A stretch of DNA of 8,641 bases from an uncultured Clostridia bacterium (GCA_934281515.1 CAKQXG010000086.1:1-8641), one strand, 5' to 3'; numbered from the stretch's first letter, positions 1-5,447 are shown. Notes: generated by a model not told the origin, from the letters alone. Translations and numbers: made by a program.

Positions 1-326
1 AAGCTACACAATGCCGCAACGGTGCCGTCCTCACCGCACACACCGTGACAACAATTGACAGCGACATCGATATGTATCTTGCGCCCGACAAACAGTCCGC
101 GGCGCAATGCAACGGCACTTTCGCCGAAACAAAAAACTACCTTTTTGCGAAACTTGCGGTTGTGTCCTCGTGGAGACACGTCGTTGCCAACCAAATACGG
201 CACGTTGTTTTTGTCAAAGTACACGCCGTACAAATTGTCGGCAAAGTGTCCCCTTGCAAGGCACGCCGTTACAACGGATATGTCGTGTTCCGAACTTTTA
301 CCGCCGTAGATCATCAGTACATTCAT
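1..326 (-). CDS. ddl: D-alanine--D-alanine ligase, N-terminal part (cut by window edge)
   Basis: Ddl joins two D-alanines using ATP to make the D-Ala-D-Ala dipeptide for peptidoglycan; it is a cytoplasmic ATP-grasp enzyme. The ATG at 326-324 opens a frame that runs off the left edge, giving 108 visible residues, about a third of a usual Ddl. Two family signatures are visible: GGKSSEHDIS at residues 8-17 (the N-terminal Gly-rich loop with the conserved Glu) and HGVCGEDGT at residues 94-102 (the HGxxGEDGT motif). A GGAG ribosome binding site lies at 337-340, ten bases before the start. The gene follows the MurF-type ligase on the same strand after a 98-base AT-rich gap with no clear promoter. 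That neighbour uses the Ddl product, which supports the call. The ATP-grasp domain lies outside the window, so its integrity cannot be judged. Confidence 0.93.
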   Translation of the reverse strand, partial: MNVLMIYGGKSSEHDISVVTACLARGHFADNLYGVYFDKNNVPYLVGNDVSPRGHNRKFRKKVVFCFGESAVALRRGLFVGRKIHIDVAVNCCHGVCGEDGTVAALCS

Positions 327-424
327 GCTTTTTACACTCCGTTTTCAATTTCTTTTTGTATAAAAAATCACTATACGTATTTGCTTTTTTGCGTATTGTG
401 TTATATATCCATTCGATTGCCGTT

Positions 425-1876
425 TTACAAAATAGGCAAATCGGGAAGGTCGTTTTGGTAGTACAAAATATCGCCTTTTCCGATGTAGCGTAGTGCCTTG
501 TCGGTTGCGTCGGCAAGGCTGTCGGCATACAGCACTGTGGTACATGTATCGCGCAGACCTTCTGCCAGATACCGACTGTTTTGTCCGCACAACACCGCCA
601 CGTGAAATACACCGCCCAACAATTGTCCGCACCTGACGTTGAGTTGCCTTGCCTGTTTACCGCCTTCAACAATGCCTTGCGCAACAACCACTCTGTTGCA
701 ATCGAACTCTGCAAGGGTTTGACAACTGTTTTCTACGCCCTTTATGCCTGCGTTGTAACTGTCATCCACAATAAAGAAACCGTTTGCCTGTCGCACTTCC
801 ATTCGATGCGGCGTTTGTGTTATACGTGCGGAATTTACTACCACCCGTTCAAGCGGCTGCCCTAGCGCAAGACACATCTCTGCACAAATTGCAAAAGTGT
901 CGGGCGCGTAGTCGGCAATCTGCGGCAACTTGACATTGTAGCAATCGCCTTGTTTGTCACAAACAGTCAATTGTTGTCCCGTCATGTCTAGGCTTGTCAC
1001 TTCAATCGTCAAACTTGTCCCCGAAACGACCTTACGACAAACACCTTTCGTCCAGTCGCGAACAATCTCGTCGGCGCCGTTAAGCACGCACACACCGTTT
1101 TCGGGCAACCAATCGAGCAGAGATGACTTTTCCTTGACGATATTGTCCAAACTGCCAAAAGTCGCAATATGTTGAGGACACACTCCGACAACTATGCCAT
1201 ACGTCGGACGATACAACCTGCACAACTCGGCAATGTCACCGACCTGCCTTGCGCCAAACTCCAGCACAAGGTACTTGCAATGCAGTTCGGCACCGTTAAT
1301 GTAGCGAGCAATCCCAAGCGGCGTATTAACGTTACCGCCCGGGCAGCATGCGTTGTCCAACAATTCGGTCAGCATGTTTTTTACACCCGTTTTGCCGTAG
1401 CTACCCACCACGGCGACAACCGTCACGCCGCTATGTTGCAGTTTGTTTGTTGCCAAATTTATGTACCGTTGATTAATTTTCCACTCTACGGGTAACATCA
1501 CTGCCCAACTGACAATTGTCAGCACCGGTACAAACACAACGCCAAACCACACTGTCGCGGCACACAATCCGACGGACAAAGCGGCAAAAACCAACAGCAT
1601 ACGTACCACTCTGGGCGTGTATTTCAGCGTACACTTGCGGCGTACAAATACCGTCGCTACGCCTACAGACAACAACGGCAAAACGGCAATCCACTGTGGC
1701 AAGCGGAACACAAACAAGGCAATCTCCACCCCTTGACAAATTGCCAACAATACAAAATGCCAACCGACAAAGTATTTGCAGCACCTTACGGGGCGATATG
1801 CCGCGGCTTGCAGCACGCGAAAGCACTCTGTCGAGATCGCAGTCAGACATACGGCGCTACAAAATGCGACAATCAC
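425..1876 (-). CDS. murF: MurF-type Mur ligase with N-terminal membrane domain
   Basis: This is probably UDP-MurNAc-tripeptide--D-Ala-D-Ala ligase, which adds the Ddl-made dipeptide to the peptidoglycan precursor. The Mur ligase core is clear: P-loop GSYGKTGVK at residues 158-166, NTPLGIARYIN at 184-194, LEFGAR at 205-210, HIATFGSLDNIVKEKS at 236-251, PHRMEV at 356-361 and DDSYNA at 371-376. The order and spacing fit MurF better than MurC, D or E. Residues 1 to about 132 are unusual: instead of the soluble UDP-binding first domain there are about five hydrophobic segments (near 1-25, 36-58, 62-78, 91-111 and 113-130), so the enzyme should sit at the membrane. The start is GTG at 1876-1874, supported by a GGGAGGG site seven bases before it. 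Only two bases separate it from the hydrolase stop, implying co-transcription and coupling. It has about 24 cysteines in 483 residues. The adjacent ddl favours MurF over another Mur-like ligase. Confidence 0.85.
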   Translation of the reverse strand: MIVAFCSAVCLTAISTECFRVLQAAAYRPVRCCKYFVGWHFVLLAICQGVEIALFVFRLPQWIAVLPLLSVGVATVFVRRKCTLKYTPRVVRMLLVFAALSVGLCAATVWFGVVFVPVLTIVSWAVMLPVEWKINQRYINLATNKLQHSGVTVVAVVGSYGKTGVKNMLTELLDNACCPGGNVNTPLGIARYINGAELHCKYLVLEFGARQVGDIAELCRLYRPTYGIVVGVCPQHIATFGSLDNIVKEKSSLLDWLPENGVCVLNGADEIVRDWTKGVCRKVVSGTSLTIEVTSLDMTGQQLTVCDKQGDCYNVKLPQIADYAPDTFAICAEMCLALGQPLERVVVNSARITQTPHRMEVRQANGFFIVDDSYNAGIKGVENSCQTLAEFDCNRVVVAQGIVEGGKQARQLNVRCGQLLGGVFHVAVLCGQNSRYLAEGLRDTCTTVLYADSLADATDKALRYIGKGDILYYQNDLPDLPIL

Positions 1877-1878
1877 GA

Positions 1879-2586
1879 TTAGCCCTCCCGAACAAAAGTC
1901 GTTATCAGTCGTGCAAAAGCAGTCGGACTGTAAAACAACGCAAAGTGGTCGCCGTCAATCGCTTGCAAACTTGCATGTGGCAGCATGCGTGTAAGTCGCT
2001 CGGCATGGCGAAGAGTAGTTTCTGTATCCTCCCGCCCGTTGACCACTAATACGCTACATGGTACACGGCGGATATAAGACGTCAAGTTGCCGTTGACTAC
2101 CTTTACAAACGTGTTCCGCAATTCGGGCGGACAAGCGTTGTAGTCAGCGCTACCGTGACCCGTCGGCGCACTGTCGCCCACAAAACGTCTTAAAGCCTTT
2201 GCCGCCTTATAGTGAGCAACCCTGAACCATCGTTTTATGCTAGGCGAACGCAATGCGGCAGGTGCGAAAAACAACATTTTGTCGCATAAGTGCGGATAGG
2301 TTGCCGCAAGCACAGTCGCCACTCTGCATCCGAAACTGTGCGCCACAATCGTTGCATGCTGTATGTTGTATTGCAAAAACAACATACGTACCGCCTCGGC
2401 GTAGTCGGCAACCGTCCAACCCGATGTCGGCGGCATAGGGCTGCGCCCGAATCCGTTAAAATCGGGCATCACATTGTAAAAGTGCGGCAAGAAACGTACC
2501 GTCGGCAAAAAGCACTCGCCGTTAGTGCCCCAACCGTGCAGGTAAACAATCGTTTGCTCGCCGCTACCGAAAAAGTTACAATGCAC
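1879..2586 (-). CDS. Alpha/beta hydrolase family protein
   Basis: This is a 235-residue alpha/beta hydrolase-fold protein with no signal peptide or membrane segment, so probably cytoplasmic. Visible parts are LHGWG at residues 16-20 (oxyanion-hole loop), the nucleophile elbow AHSFG at 82-86 with Ser84, a likely acid at Asp187 in NGRED, and His214 in GDHFALF. The complete triad suggests an active esterase, lipase or related enzyme; the substrate cannot be read from the sequence. The elbow has Ala where Gly is common, a tolerated variant. The frame is open to a TTG at 2604, but an AGGGAGG site at 2592-2598 lies inside that extension and five bases before the GTG at 2586-2584, so GTG is chosen. 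It stops two bases before the Mur ligase start and is the first gene of the cell-wall cluster, so a role in envelope metabolism is possible but only inferred. Confidence 0.9.
   Translation of the reverse strand: MHCNFFGSGEQTIVYLHGWGTNGECFLPTVRFLPHFYNVMPDFNGFGRSPMPPTSGWTVADYAEAVRMLFLQYNIQHATIVAHSFGCRVATVLAATYPHLCDKMLFFAPAALRSPSIKRWFRVAHYKAAKALRRFVGDSAPTGHGSADYNACPPELRNTFVKVVNGNLTSYIRRVPCSVLVVNGREDTETTLRHAERLTRMLPHASLQAIDGDHFALFYSPTAFARLITTFVREG
1883..1889 (-). promoter_or_regulatory. Ribosome binding site fixing the GTG start of the Mur ligase
   Basis: On the minus strand this reads GGGAGGG. It lies seven bases before the GTG at 1876-1874 and inside the last codons of the upstream hydrolase. 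It makes the GTG the likely start although no ATG is nearby. Confidence 0.85.
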
Positions 2587-2591
2587 GTTTG

Positions 2592-2598
2592 CCTCCCT
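2592..2598 (-). promoter_or_regulatory. Ribosome binding site deciding the hydrolase start
   Basis: This reads AGGGAGG on the minus strand, with five bases before the GTG at 2586-2584. It lies downstream of the alternative TTG start at 2604, which it rules out. No convincing promoter was found between here and the terminator at 2649. A TAGAAT box occurs (about 2607-2612, minus) without a good -35. Confidence 0.85.
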
Positions 2599-2648
2599 GT
2601 GCAATATTCTATGTGTTTTTGCTTGTGTTTGTTACCGACACACTAGAC

Positions 2649-2688
2649 AAAAAAGCAAACAGTAATTCACTCTACTGTCTGCTTTTTT
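2649..2688 (-). terminator. Intrinsic terminator after the small membrane protein gene
   Basis: Two 16-base arms (2649-2664 and 2673-2688) form a stem with an eight-base loop, carrying an A6 run on one side and a T6 run on the other. The single irregular pair is a G-U wobble in the minus-strand RNA but an A-C mismatch in the plus-strand RNA, so the structure favours minus-strand termination. It begins about 60 bases after the stop of the gene at 2749-2955 and separates it from the cell-wall cluster. The A/T runs could also let it stop plus-strand transcripts. Confidence 0.88.
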
Positions 2689-2748
2689 ACATACGTACAT
2701 GCTTTCAGTCTACAAAATAAATGTGCCTATATGCAAAACCGTTTCTTA

Positions 2749-2955
2749 TTAAAATCCGTTAAGTACGTTAAAAGTGTTGTCGGTTGTAGTGGTAGTTGTG
2801 ATTGTACGATTGTTATTGCAGCAACGTGACCAATAGCAATTGAACAGCAGTATCACAAATGCTATCACCAGTCCGGTTGTGGTAGACAGTCGCTTGTCTT
2901 TGTCCAACACAGCGTACAACAGTAACAAATACAGCAAGCTTCCCGAAATATTCAT
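2749..2955 (-). CDS. Small two-helix membrane protein with Thr/Asn-rich tail
   Basis: I do not recognise this 68-residue protein. The start is the ATG at 2955-2953, chosen because AAAGGGGA (2961-2968) sits five bases upstream; the frame is open further upstream but without a comparable site. Two hydrophobic segments, about residues 5-17 and 28-42, are joined by the charged loop DKDKR. A Cys-Cys pair (45-46) and a tail rich in Asn and Thr, with six Thr in a row at 53-58, follow. The Thr codons vary (ACA, ACT, ACC), so the run is not a simple DNA repeat. By the positive-inside rule the loop would face the cytoplasm and the tail the outside. It is followed by a strong terminator and is transcribed divergently from the ArsR-type gene, whose regulator could act on it (inference). 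Confidence 0.72.
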   Translation of the reverse strand: MNISGSLLYLLLLYAVLDKDKRLSTTTGLVIAFVILLFNCYWSRCCNNNRTITTTTTTDNTFNVLNGF

Positions 2956-2971
2956 ACTATTCCCCTTTGAT

Positions 2972-2999
2972 TTGACAAGATTAGTCGTTGTTCTACAAT
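2972..2999 (+). promoter_or_regulatory. Sigma-A-like promoter for the ArsR-type gene
   Basis: A perfect -35 TTGACA (2972-2977) and a -10 TACAAT (2994-2999) are separated by 16 bases. The predicted start, near 3006, lies inside the palindrome at 3003-3017. The leader before the ArsR-type ATG would be about 175 bases. Confidence 0.68.
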
Positions 3000-3002
3000 A
3001 TG

Positions 3003-3017
3003 TGTCGAAATTCGACA
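3003..3017. promoter_or_regulatory. Perfect palindrome, likely operator, over the ArsR promoter start
   Basis: TGTCGAA and TTCGACA flank a single central A. The site covers the predicted +1 of the plus-strand promoter. On the minus strand its TCGACA half could act as a weak -35 box, with ACTAAT 17 bases further on, for the small membrane protein. Binding here could therefore control both divergent genes. The identity of the binding protein is inferred; the ArsR-type protein encoded just downstream is the obvious candidate. Confidence 0.55.
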
Positions 3018-3073
3018 TTGTGCGTGTTTTACAATGTTTTTATCAAAAAATGTGCACATGAACAGTTGTCGAT

Positions 3074-3108
3074 AGCCGCATATGTATTGCATCCATTGTT
3101 TTGCGGCT
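3074..3108 (+). other. Possible hairpin in the long ArsR leader
   Basis: AGCCGCA (3074-3080) and TGCGGCT (3102-3108) form a seven-pair stem with a 21-base loop within the roughly 175-base untranslated leader. There is no T run, so it is not a terminator. No riboswitch class is recognised. Confidence 0.3.
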
Positions 3109-3182
3109 GTCTACCGGCCGTCACACAACCTCCGACAAGCAACACCACTGCCACAACTAGTTTACGTGCAAAGGAGAGAAAT

Positions 3183-3512
3183 ATGCTTACTGCCACACCG
3201 CAAATACTCGATGATATGGATTGTTACCTGCCCGATACCCCTTCCGTTGCAAAGATTGCCGCATTCTTCGCTTTGCTTGCCGACCCGTCGAGAGTCAAGC
3301 TGTTGTCTGCGCTTGCTATCAGTCCGCTGTGCGTTACCGACCTTGCGGAAATCGTCAAAATGAACCAAACCACCGTGTCGCACCAATTACGTTTGCTACG
3401 TACAATGAACATAGTGTCCACACAACGCACGGGTAAAATCGTCAAGTACAAATTGTCCAACCCCAAAATAAACGAAATTTTGCTTGTTGGCGTGGAATAT
3501 TTGGGATTTTGA
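3183..3512 (+). CDS. ArsR/SmtB-family transcriptional regulator
   Basis: This 109-residue winged-helix protein is of the ArsR/SmtB type, normally a dimeric repressor released by a ligand. After a short tail, ALLADPSRVKLLSAL (residues 30-44) is the family's first core helix. SPLCVTDLAEIV followed by NQTTVSHQLRLLR (to residue 73) is the helix-turn-helix, and 75-92 form the wing. The start is the ATG at 3183 with AAGGAGA at 3171-3177; the frame is open back to 2988 but that part lacks a ribosome site and family similarity. Of the usual metal-binding sites, the LCVTDLA segment keeps one Cys (50) where ArsR/CadC-like sensors have CxC. The C-terminal helix lacks the Asp/His/His ligands of SmtB-type sensors, so zinc sensing by that site looks unlikely. 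Another Cys is at 14. It may repress itself and the divergent membrane protein gene (inference). Confidence 0.93.
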   Translation: MLTATPQILDDMDCYLPDTPSVAKIAAFFALLADPSRVKLLSALAISPLCVTDLAEIVKMNQTTVSHQLRLLRTMNIVSTQRTGKIVKYKLSNPKINEILLVGVEYLGF

Positions 3513-3530
3513 GTTTTAGAAATAAATGTA

Positions 3531-3590
3531 GGGAGAAACCTTTTCGTCGAAAAGCGTTTCTCCCCACACCCCTTTTCCCAAAGCTTTGGG
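3531..3590 (+). repeat. 60-base structured repeat, copy A (after arsR-type gene)
   Basis: A long stem pairs GGGAGAAAC (3531-3539) with GTTTCTCCC (3556-3564) and continues through CTTTT/AAAAG with one bulged C. It is followed by CACACCCCTTTTC and a perfect 14-base palindrome (3577-3590). The whole arrangement is repeated, in the other orientation, at 4410-4468, including the odd AAAAGCGT in the 3' arm. It starts 18 bases after the ArsR-type stop and may also end transcripts of the convergent gene at 3607. There is no long T run, so termination is plausible but not textbook. Confidence 0.8.
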
Positions 3591-3606
3591 TAATTATGTA
3601 TTCATT

Positions 3607-4242
3607 CTATGCATAATATTGTATTTTACCAAATTTACAAGTGAAGTGTTCCTCATAGCGAAATTGTTGCATGACAGACTCTTTAATCGCGTCTAAAACT
3701 TCCCCGGTACAATATCTTACATCACAAGTAACAGCATAACCGCCAAAAAAATCATAGTCTTCTTCTTTATGATGAAGTTTAGCAAGTGCCGTTATTTCAC
3801 GGTTTCTTATACAATGACGATTAAGGCACCTTTGACCGATTTTTTCAAATGTTTTTTCTTTTAACGATTCCATACTTTGGTAAAACTCTTCCCAACATTT
3901 AGATTCAAATATTTTTTCGGATATGAATGCATGACCGTATTCTCCGTCGCGTGCATCACATTTTATTTGGGAAAATCCATTTATAGTAAACTCTAGATCC
4001 CTATTCTTATGTAAGTTTACCGTACTCGTTATCCATTGTATTATTTCTTCTGTAATTTTGTGTTTTGCATCGACAAAATCCTTATCCTTATTTTTAGCAC
4101 AGATAATATCTCTTTCTCTAATATATTCTTCGATAATTCCGTTTACTCTGTTCTTTTCGTGTCTATTATATATTTTTTTAGCTATTGCACCAATTATAAT
4201 TAACACTAGGACAATTACAGAGAGAATGCTCAAAAAATCCAT
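3607..4242 (-). CDS. Membrane-anchored protein of unknown function, AT-rich gene
   Basis: I do not recognise this 211-residue protein. Residues 2-22 are a single strong hydrophobic segment followed by lysines and arginine, a signal-anchor that should leave the rest in the cytoplasm. A charged, probably helical stretch (about 28-80) precedes a mixed domain. There are two C-x4-C pairs, Cys139/Cys144 and Cys173/Cys178, with the His-His of KLHHKEED between them, which could form a metal site (speculative). The frame is open upstream of the chosen ATG (4242-4240), but a GGGAGG site lies 12 bases before this ATG and no other start follows that site. Base composition is clearly more AT-rich than its neighbours, and it has its own promoter (4304-4332) and flanking inverted repeats. 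These point to an accessory, probably transferred gene. It reads in the same direction as traX but is separated from it by repeat copy B. Confidence 0.75.
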   Translation of the reverse strand: MDFLSILSVIVLVLIIIGAIAKKIYNRHEKNRVNGIIEEYIRERDIICAKNKDKDFVDAKHKITEEIIQWITSTVNLHKNRDLEFTINGFSQIKCDARDGEYGHAFISEKIFESKCWEEFYQSMESLKEKTFEKIGQRCLNRHCIRNREITALAKLHHKEEDYDFFGGYAVTCDVRYCTGEVLDAIKESVMQQFRYEEHFTCKFGKIQYYA

Positions 4243-4272
4243 CGCAGTTATAAACCTCCCACATAAATACGC

Positions 4273-4295
4273 CAAACAAAGATTTAGTTTGTTTG
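4273..4295. promoter_or_regulatory. Inverted repeat at the predicted transcript start of the AT-rich gene
   Basis: CAAACAAA (4273-4280) and TTTGTTTG (4288-4295) are perfect eight-base arms around a seven-base centre. The site begins about at +2 of the transcript expected from the promoter at 4304-4332. It could be an operator or a 5' RNA hairpin. Confidence 0.5.
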
Positions 4296-4303
4296 ATAAT
4301 TTT

Positions 4304-4332
4304 ATTTTAACACAATATAACACTAAAATCAA
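4304..4332 (-). promoter_or_regulatory. Promoter of the AT-rich gene
   Basis: On the minus strand, TTGATT (4332-4327), a 17-base spacer and TAAAAT (4309-4304) with a TGT just before the -10 form a good sigma-A-like promoter. The predicted start is near 4297, about 55 bases before the ATG at 4242. Confidence 0.68.
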
Positions 4333-4409
4333 TGGTTTGTATTGCAAAATAAATTTCAAAGATTTTTTAGACAAAAACATTTTTATAATATACAGACAGT
4401 TTCACTCTA

Positions 4410-4468
4410 CAAAAAATTTTTTGGAGAGGGGTGCGGGGAGGACGCTTTTTGCAAAAAAGGTCCTCCCC
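4410..4468 (-). repeat. 60-base structured repeat, copy B (after traX)
   Basis: Read on the minus strand, GGGGAGGAC (4468-4460) pairs with GTCCTCCCC (4443-4435), with an inner CTTTTT/AAAAAG stem. GCACCCCTCTC and the palindrome CAAAAAATTTTTTG (4423-4410) follow. It starts about ten bases after the traX stop and is in the sense orientation of traX, just as copy A is for the ArsR-type gene. It may act as the traX terminator; the final T6 run adds to this. Confidence 0.8.
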
Positions 4469-4478
4469 ACGTATCGTT

Positions 4479-5294
4479 CTACATCAAAAACATCTTCAGC
4501 AATGCTATCACCAGTAAGTGCAAAGGGTAGTAGACGTAAAAACCCCACTTAAACACCTTGTTGACCGTCGGATTTGTACCGCGCTTGCCGTTGTACAGCA
4601 TAATGACGGGTATTGCCAACACTTCGCACATCTGTATCAGTCCGTACACCACGTCCATACACAGCATATACACAATGGCGTACATCCACGCATACAGCAA
4701 GCACCACAATATTTGCCTGACAGGTTTACCGCGATTGGTGCCGATACTTGCAACGCACAAACTGCCGATACAACTGCCGTCGGCAGGAAACGCCACCACA
4801 CATAGCAACAGCACAAGCGGAATTTTTGCCCACTGCGGTATACGTTGGCTGTCGTTGACGCGCAACATCACAAGTCCGACTGCAAGCGACAGCATTACGC
4901 TTGTCTGGTTGAGCACATGCCCCATAAAACCTTCGCCCGTAGCAAACGGCACAAGCGCAAGCCAACCGTACTTGTCAAAAGCAATGGTCTGCATCATGTA
5001 CGGCACATGGGATATTGCCGCAAACAGAAACAGCCGCGCGGTGTACTTCTTTACGTCGCGCGTGTAGTGGTAGCCTTCGGCGATACAGTACCACATGATG
5101 GGTTTTGTAAGCCTGCCCACTATGTGCAAAGCTATCGCCCACGGACGATGGTCGTATCCCGGCGCAACAGCCCATGTAATGTGGTCGATTGTCATAGCAA
5201 TTATGGCAATCAACTTGAGCATATTGCTGTCCAGTACTTTGTAACGTTTTTGCGGTTGCTCCGCCTGCACTAAATTTTGTTGAGACGTTTCCAT
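4479..5294 (-). CDS. TraX family integral membrane protein
   Basis: This 271-residue polytopic membrane protein has family hallmarks: LKLIAIIAMTIDHI at residues 26-39, GRLTKPI at 60-66, AEGYHYTRDVKKY at 72-84, LYNGKRG at 233-239 and the closing KW-FYVYYPLHL at 249-260. The founding member, F-plasmid TraX, is needed for N-terminal acetylation of pilin. Chromosomal relatives in Firmicutes have no firmly known role, and the membrane acyltransferase idea is an inference from the founding member. About seven to nine hydrophobic segments are visible after a polar 20-residue N-terminus. The ATG at 5294-5292 has AAAGGAG 12 bases upstream, a long spacing. It has its own good promoter at 5401-5429 and ends just before repeat copy B. 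No conjugation genes are nearby, so a role in transfer is not supported here. Confidence 0.88.
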   Translation of the reverse strand: METSQQNLVQAEQPQKRYKVLDSNMLKLIAIIAMTIDHITWAVAPGYDHRPWAIALHIVGRLTKPIMWYCIAEGYHYTRDVKKYTARLFLFAAISHVPYMMQTIAFDKYGWLALVPFATGEGFMGHVLNQTSVMLSLAVGLVMLRVNDSQRIPQWAKIPLVLLLCVVAFPADGSCIGSLCVASIGTNRGKPVRQILWCLLYAWMYAIVYMLCMDVVYGLIQMCEVLAIPVIMLYNGKRGTNPTVNKVFKWGFYVYYPLHLLVIALLKMFLM

Positions 5295-5321
5295 TGCCGT
5301 CTTTATCTCCTTTGCTATACC

Positions 5322-5362
5322 CGACGATACGTCGCTTGAACATTATGCTTGTCGGTTCAAGC
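5322..5362. other. Two adjacent hairpins in the traX leader region
   Basis: CGACG-ATA-CGTCG (5322-5334) is a five-pair hairpin. GCTTGAAC (5334-5341) and GTTCAAGC (5355-5362) form a perfect eight-pair stem with a 13-base loop. Both can form on either strand. On the minus strand they lie in the roughly 100-base traX leader just before its ribosome site. On the plus strand they precede the terminator-like structure at 5416-5447. Confidence 0.5.
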
Positions 5363-5400
5363 ACCATATTGCCACGAAATACAACATTTACATCACCAAC

Positions 5401-5429
5401 ATTGTACAATGGTTTGCGCCGAAGGTCAA
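5401..5429 (-). promoter_or_regulatory. Promoter of traX
   Basis: On the minus strand, TTGACC (5429-5424), 17 bases and TACAAT (5406-5401) form a near-consensus sigma-A promoter. The predicted start is about 5394, 100 bases before the ATG. An A7 run at 5447-5441 falls about where an UP element would be. The -10 is part of the 12-base palindrome CATTGTACAATG (5400-5411). Confidence 0.7.
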
Positions 5430-5447
5430 TTCCTCGGCGCTTTTTTT
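5416..5447 (+). terminator. Plus-strand intrinsic terminator-like hairpin
   Basis: GCGCCGA (5416-5422) and TCGGCGC (5434-5440), with extra GG/CC pairs inside, are followed directly by T7 (5441-5447): a textbook terminator on the plus strand. No plus-strand gene precedes it for about 1.9 kb. It either ends a small RNA or antisense transcript, or the T7 is really the A-rich element of the traX promoter. It does not serve the minus-strand ABC operon, because no T run follows it in that direction. Confidence 0.6.

Noticed and set aside
327..424. Separate promoter for ddl in the AT-rich gap
   Set aside because: TATAGT and TATACA boxes occur, but neither has an acceptable -35 at proper spacing, so no promoter is called.
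1516..2049. A 177-codon plus-strand open frame across the murF/hydrolase junction
   Set aside because: It is opposite two well-supported genes, with an Arg/Gln/Thr-rich composition typical of a shadow frame.
2587..2604. TTG start for the hydrolase at 2604
   Set aside because: The AGGGAGG site falls inside this extension and is correctly placed for the GTG at 2586.
2988..3182. N-terminal extension of the ArsR-type protein from an upstream ATG
   Set aside because: It would start before the predicted transcription start at about 3006, lacks a ribosome site, and the ATG at 3183 has AAGGAGA at the right distance.
4243..4380. Upstream extension of the AT-rich gene to an ATG at 4380
   Set aside because: It would begin upstream of the promoter and the start-site palindrome; the ribosome site points to the ATG at 4242.
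5351..5362. GGTTCAAGC, resembling a tRNA T-loop
   Set aside because: There is no T-stem pairing, acceptor stem or anticodon arm around it; it is one arm of the 5334-5362 hairpin.
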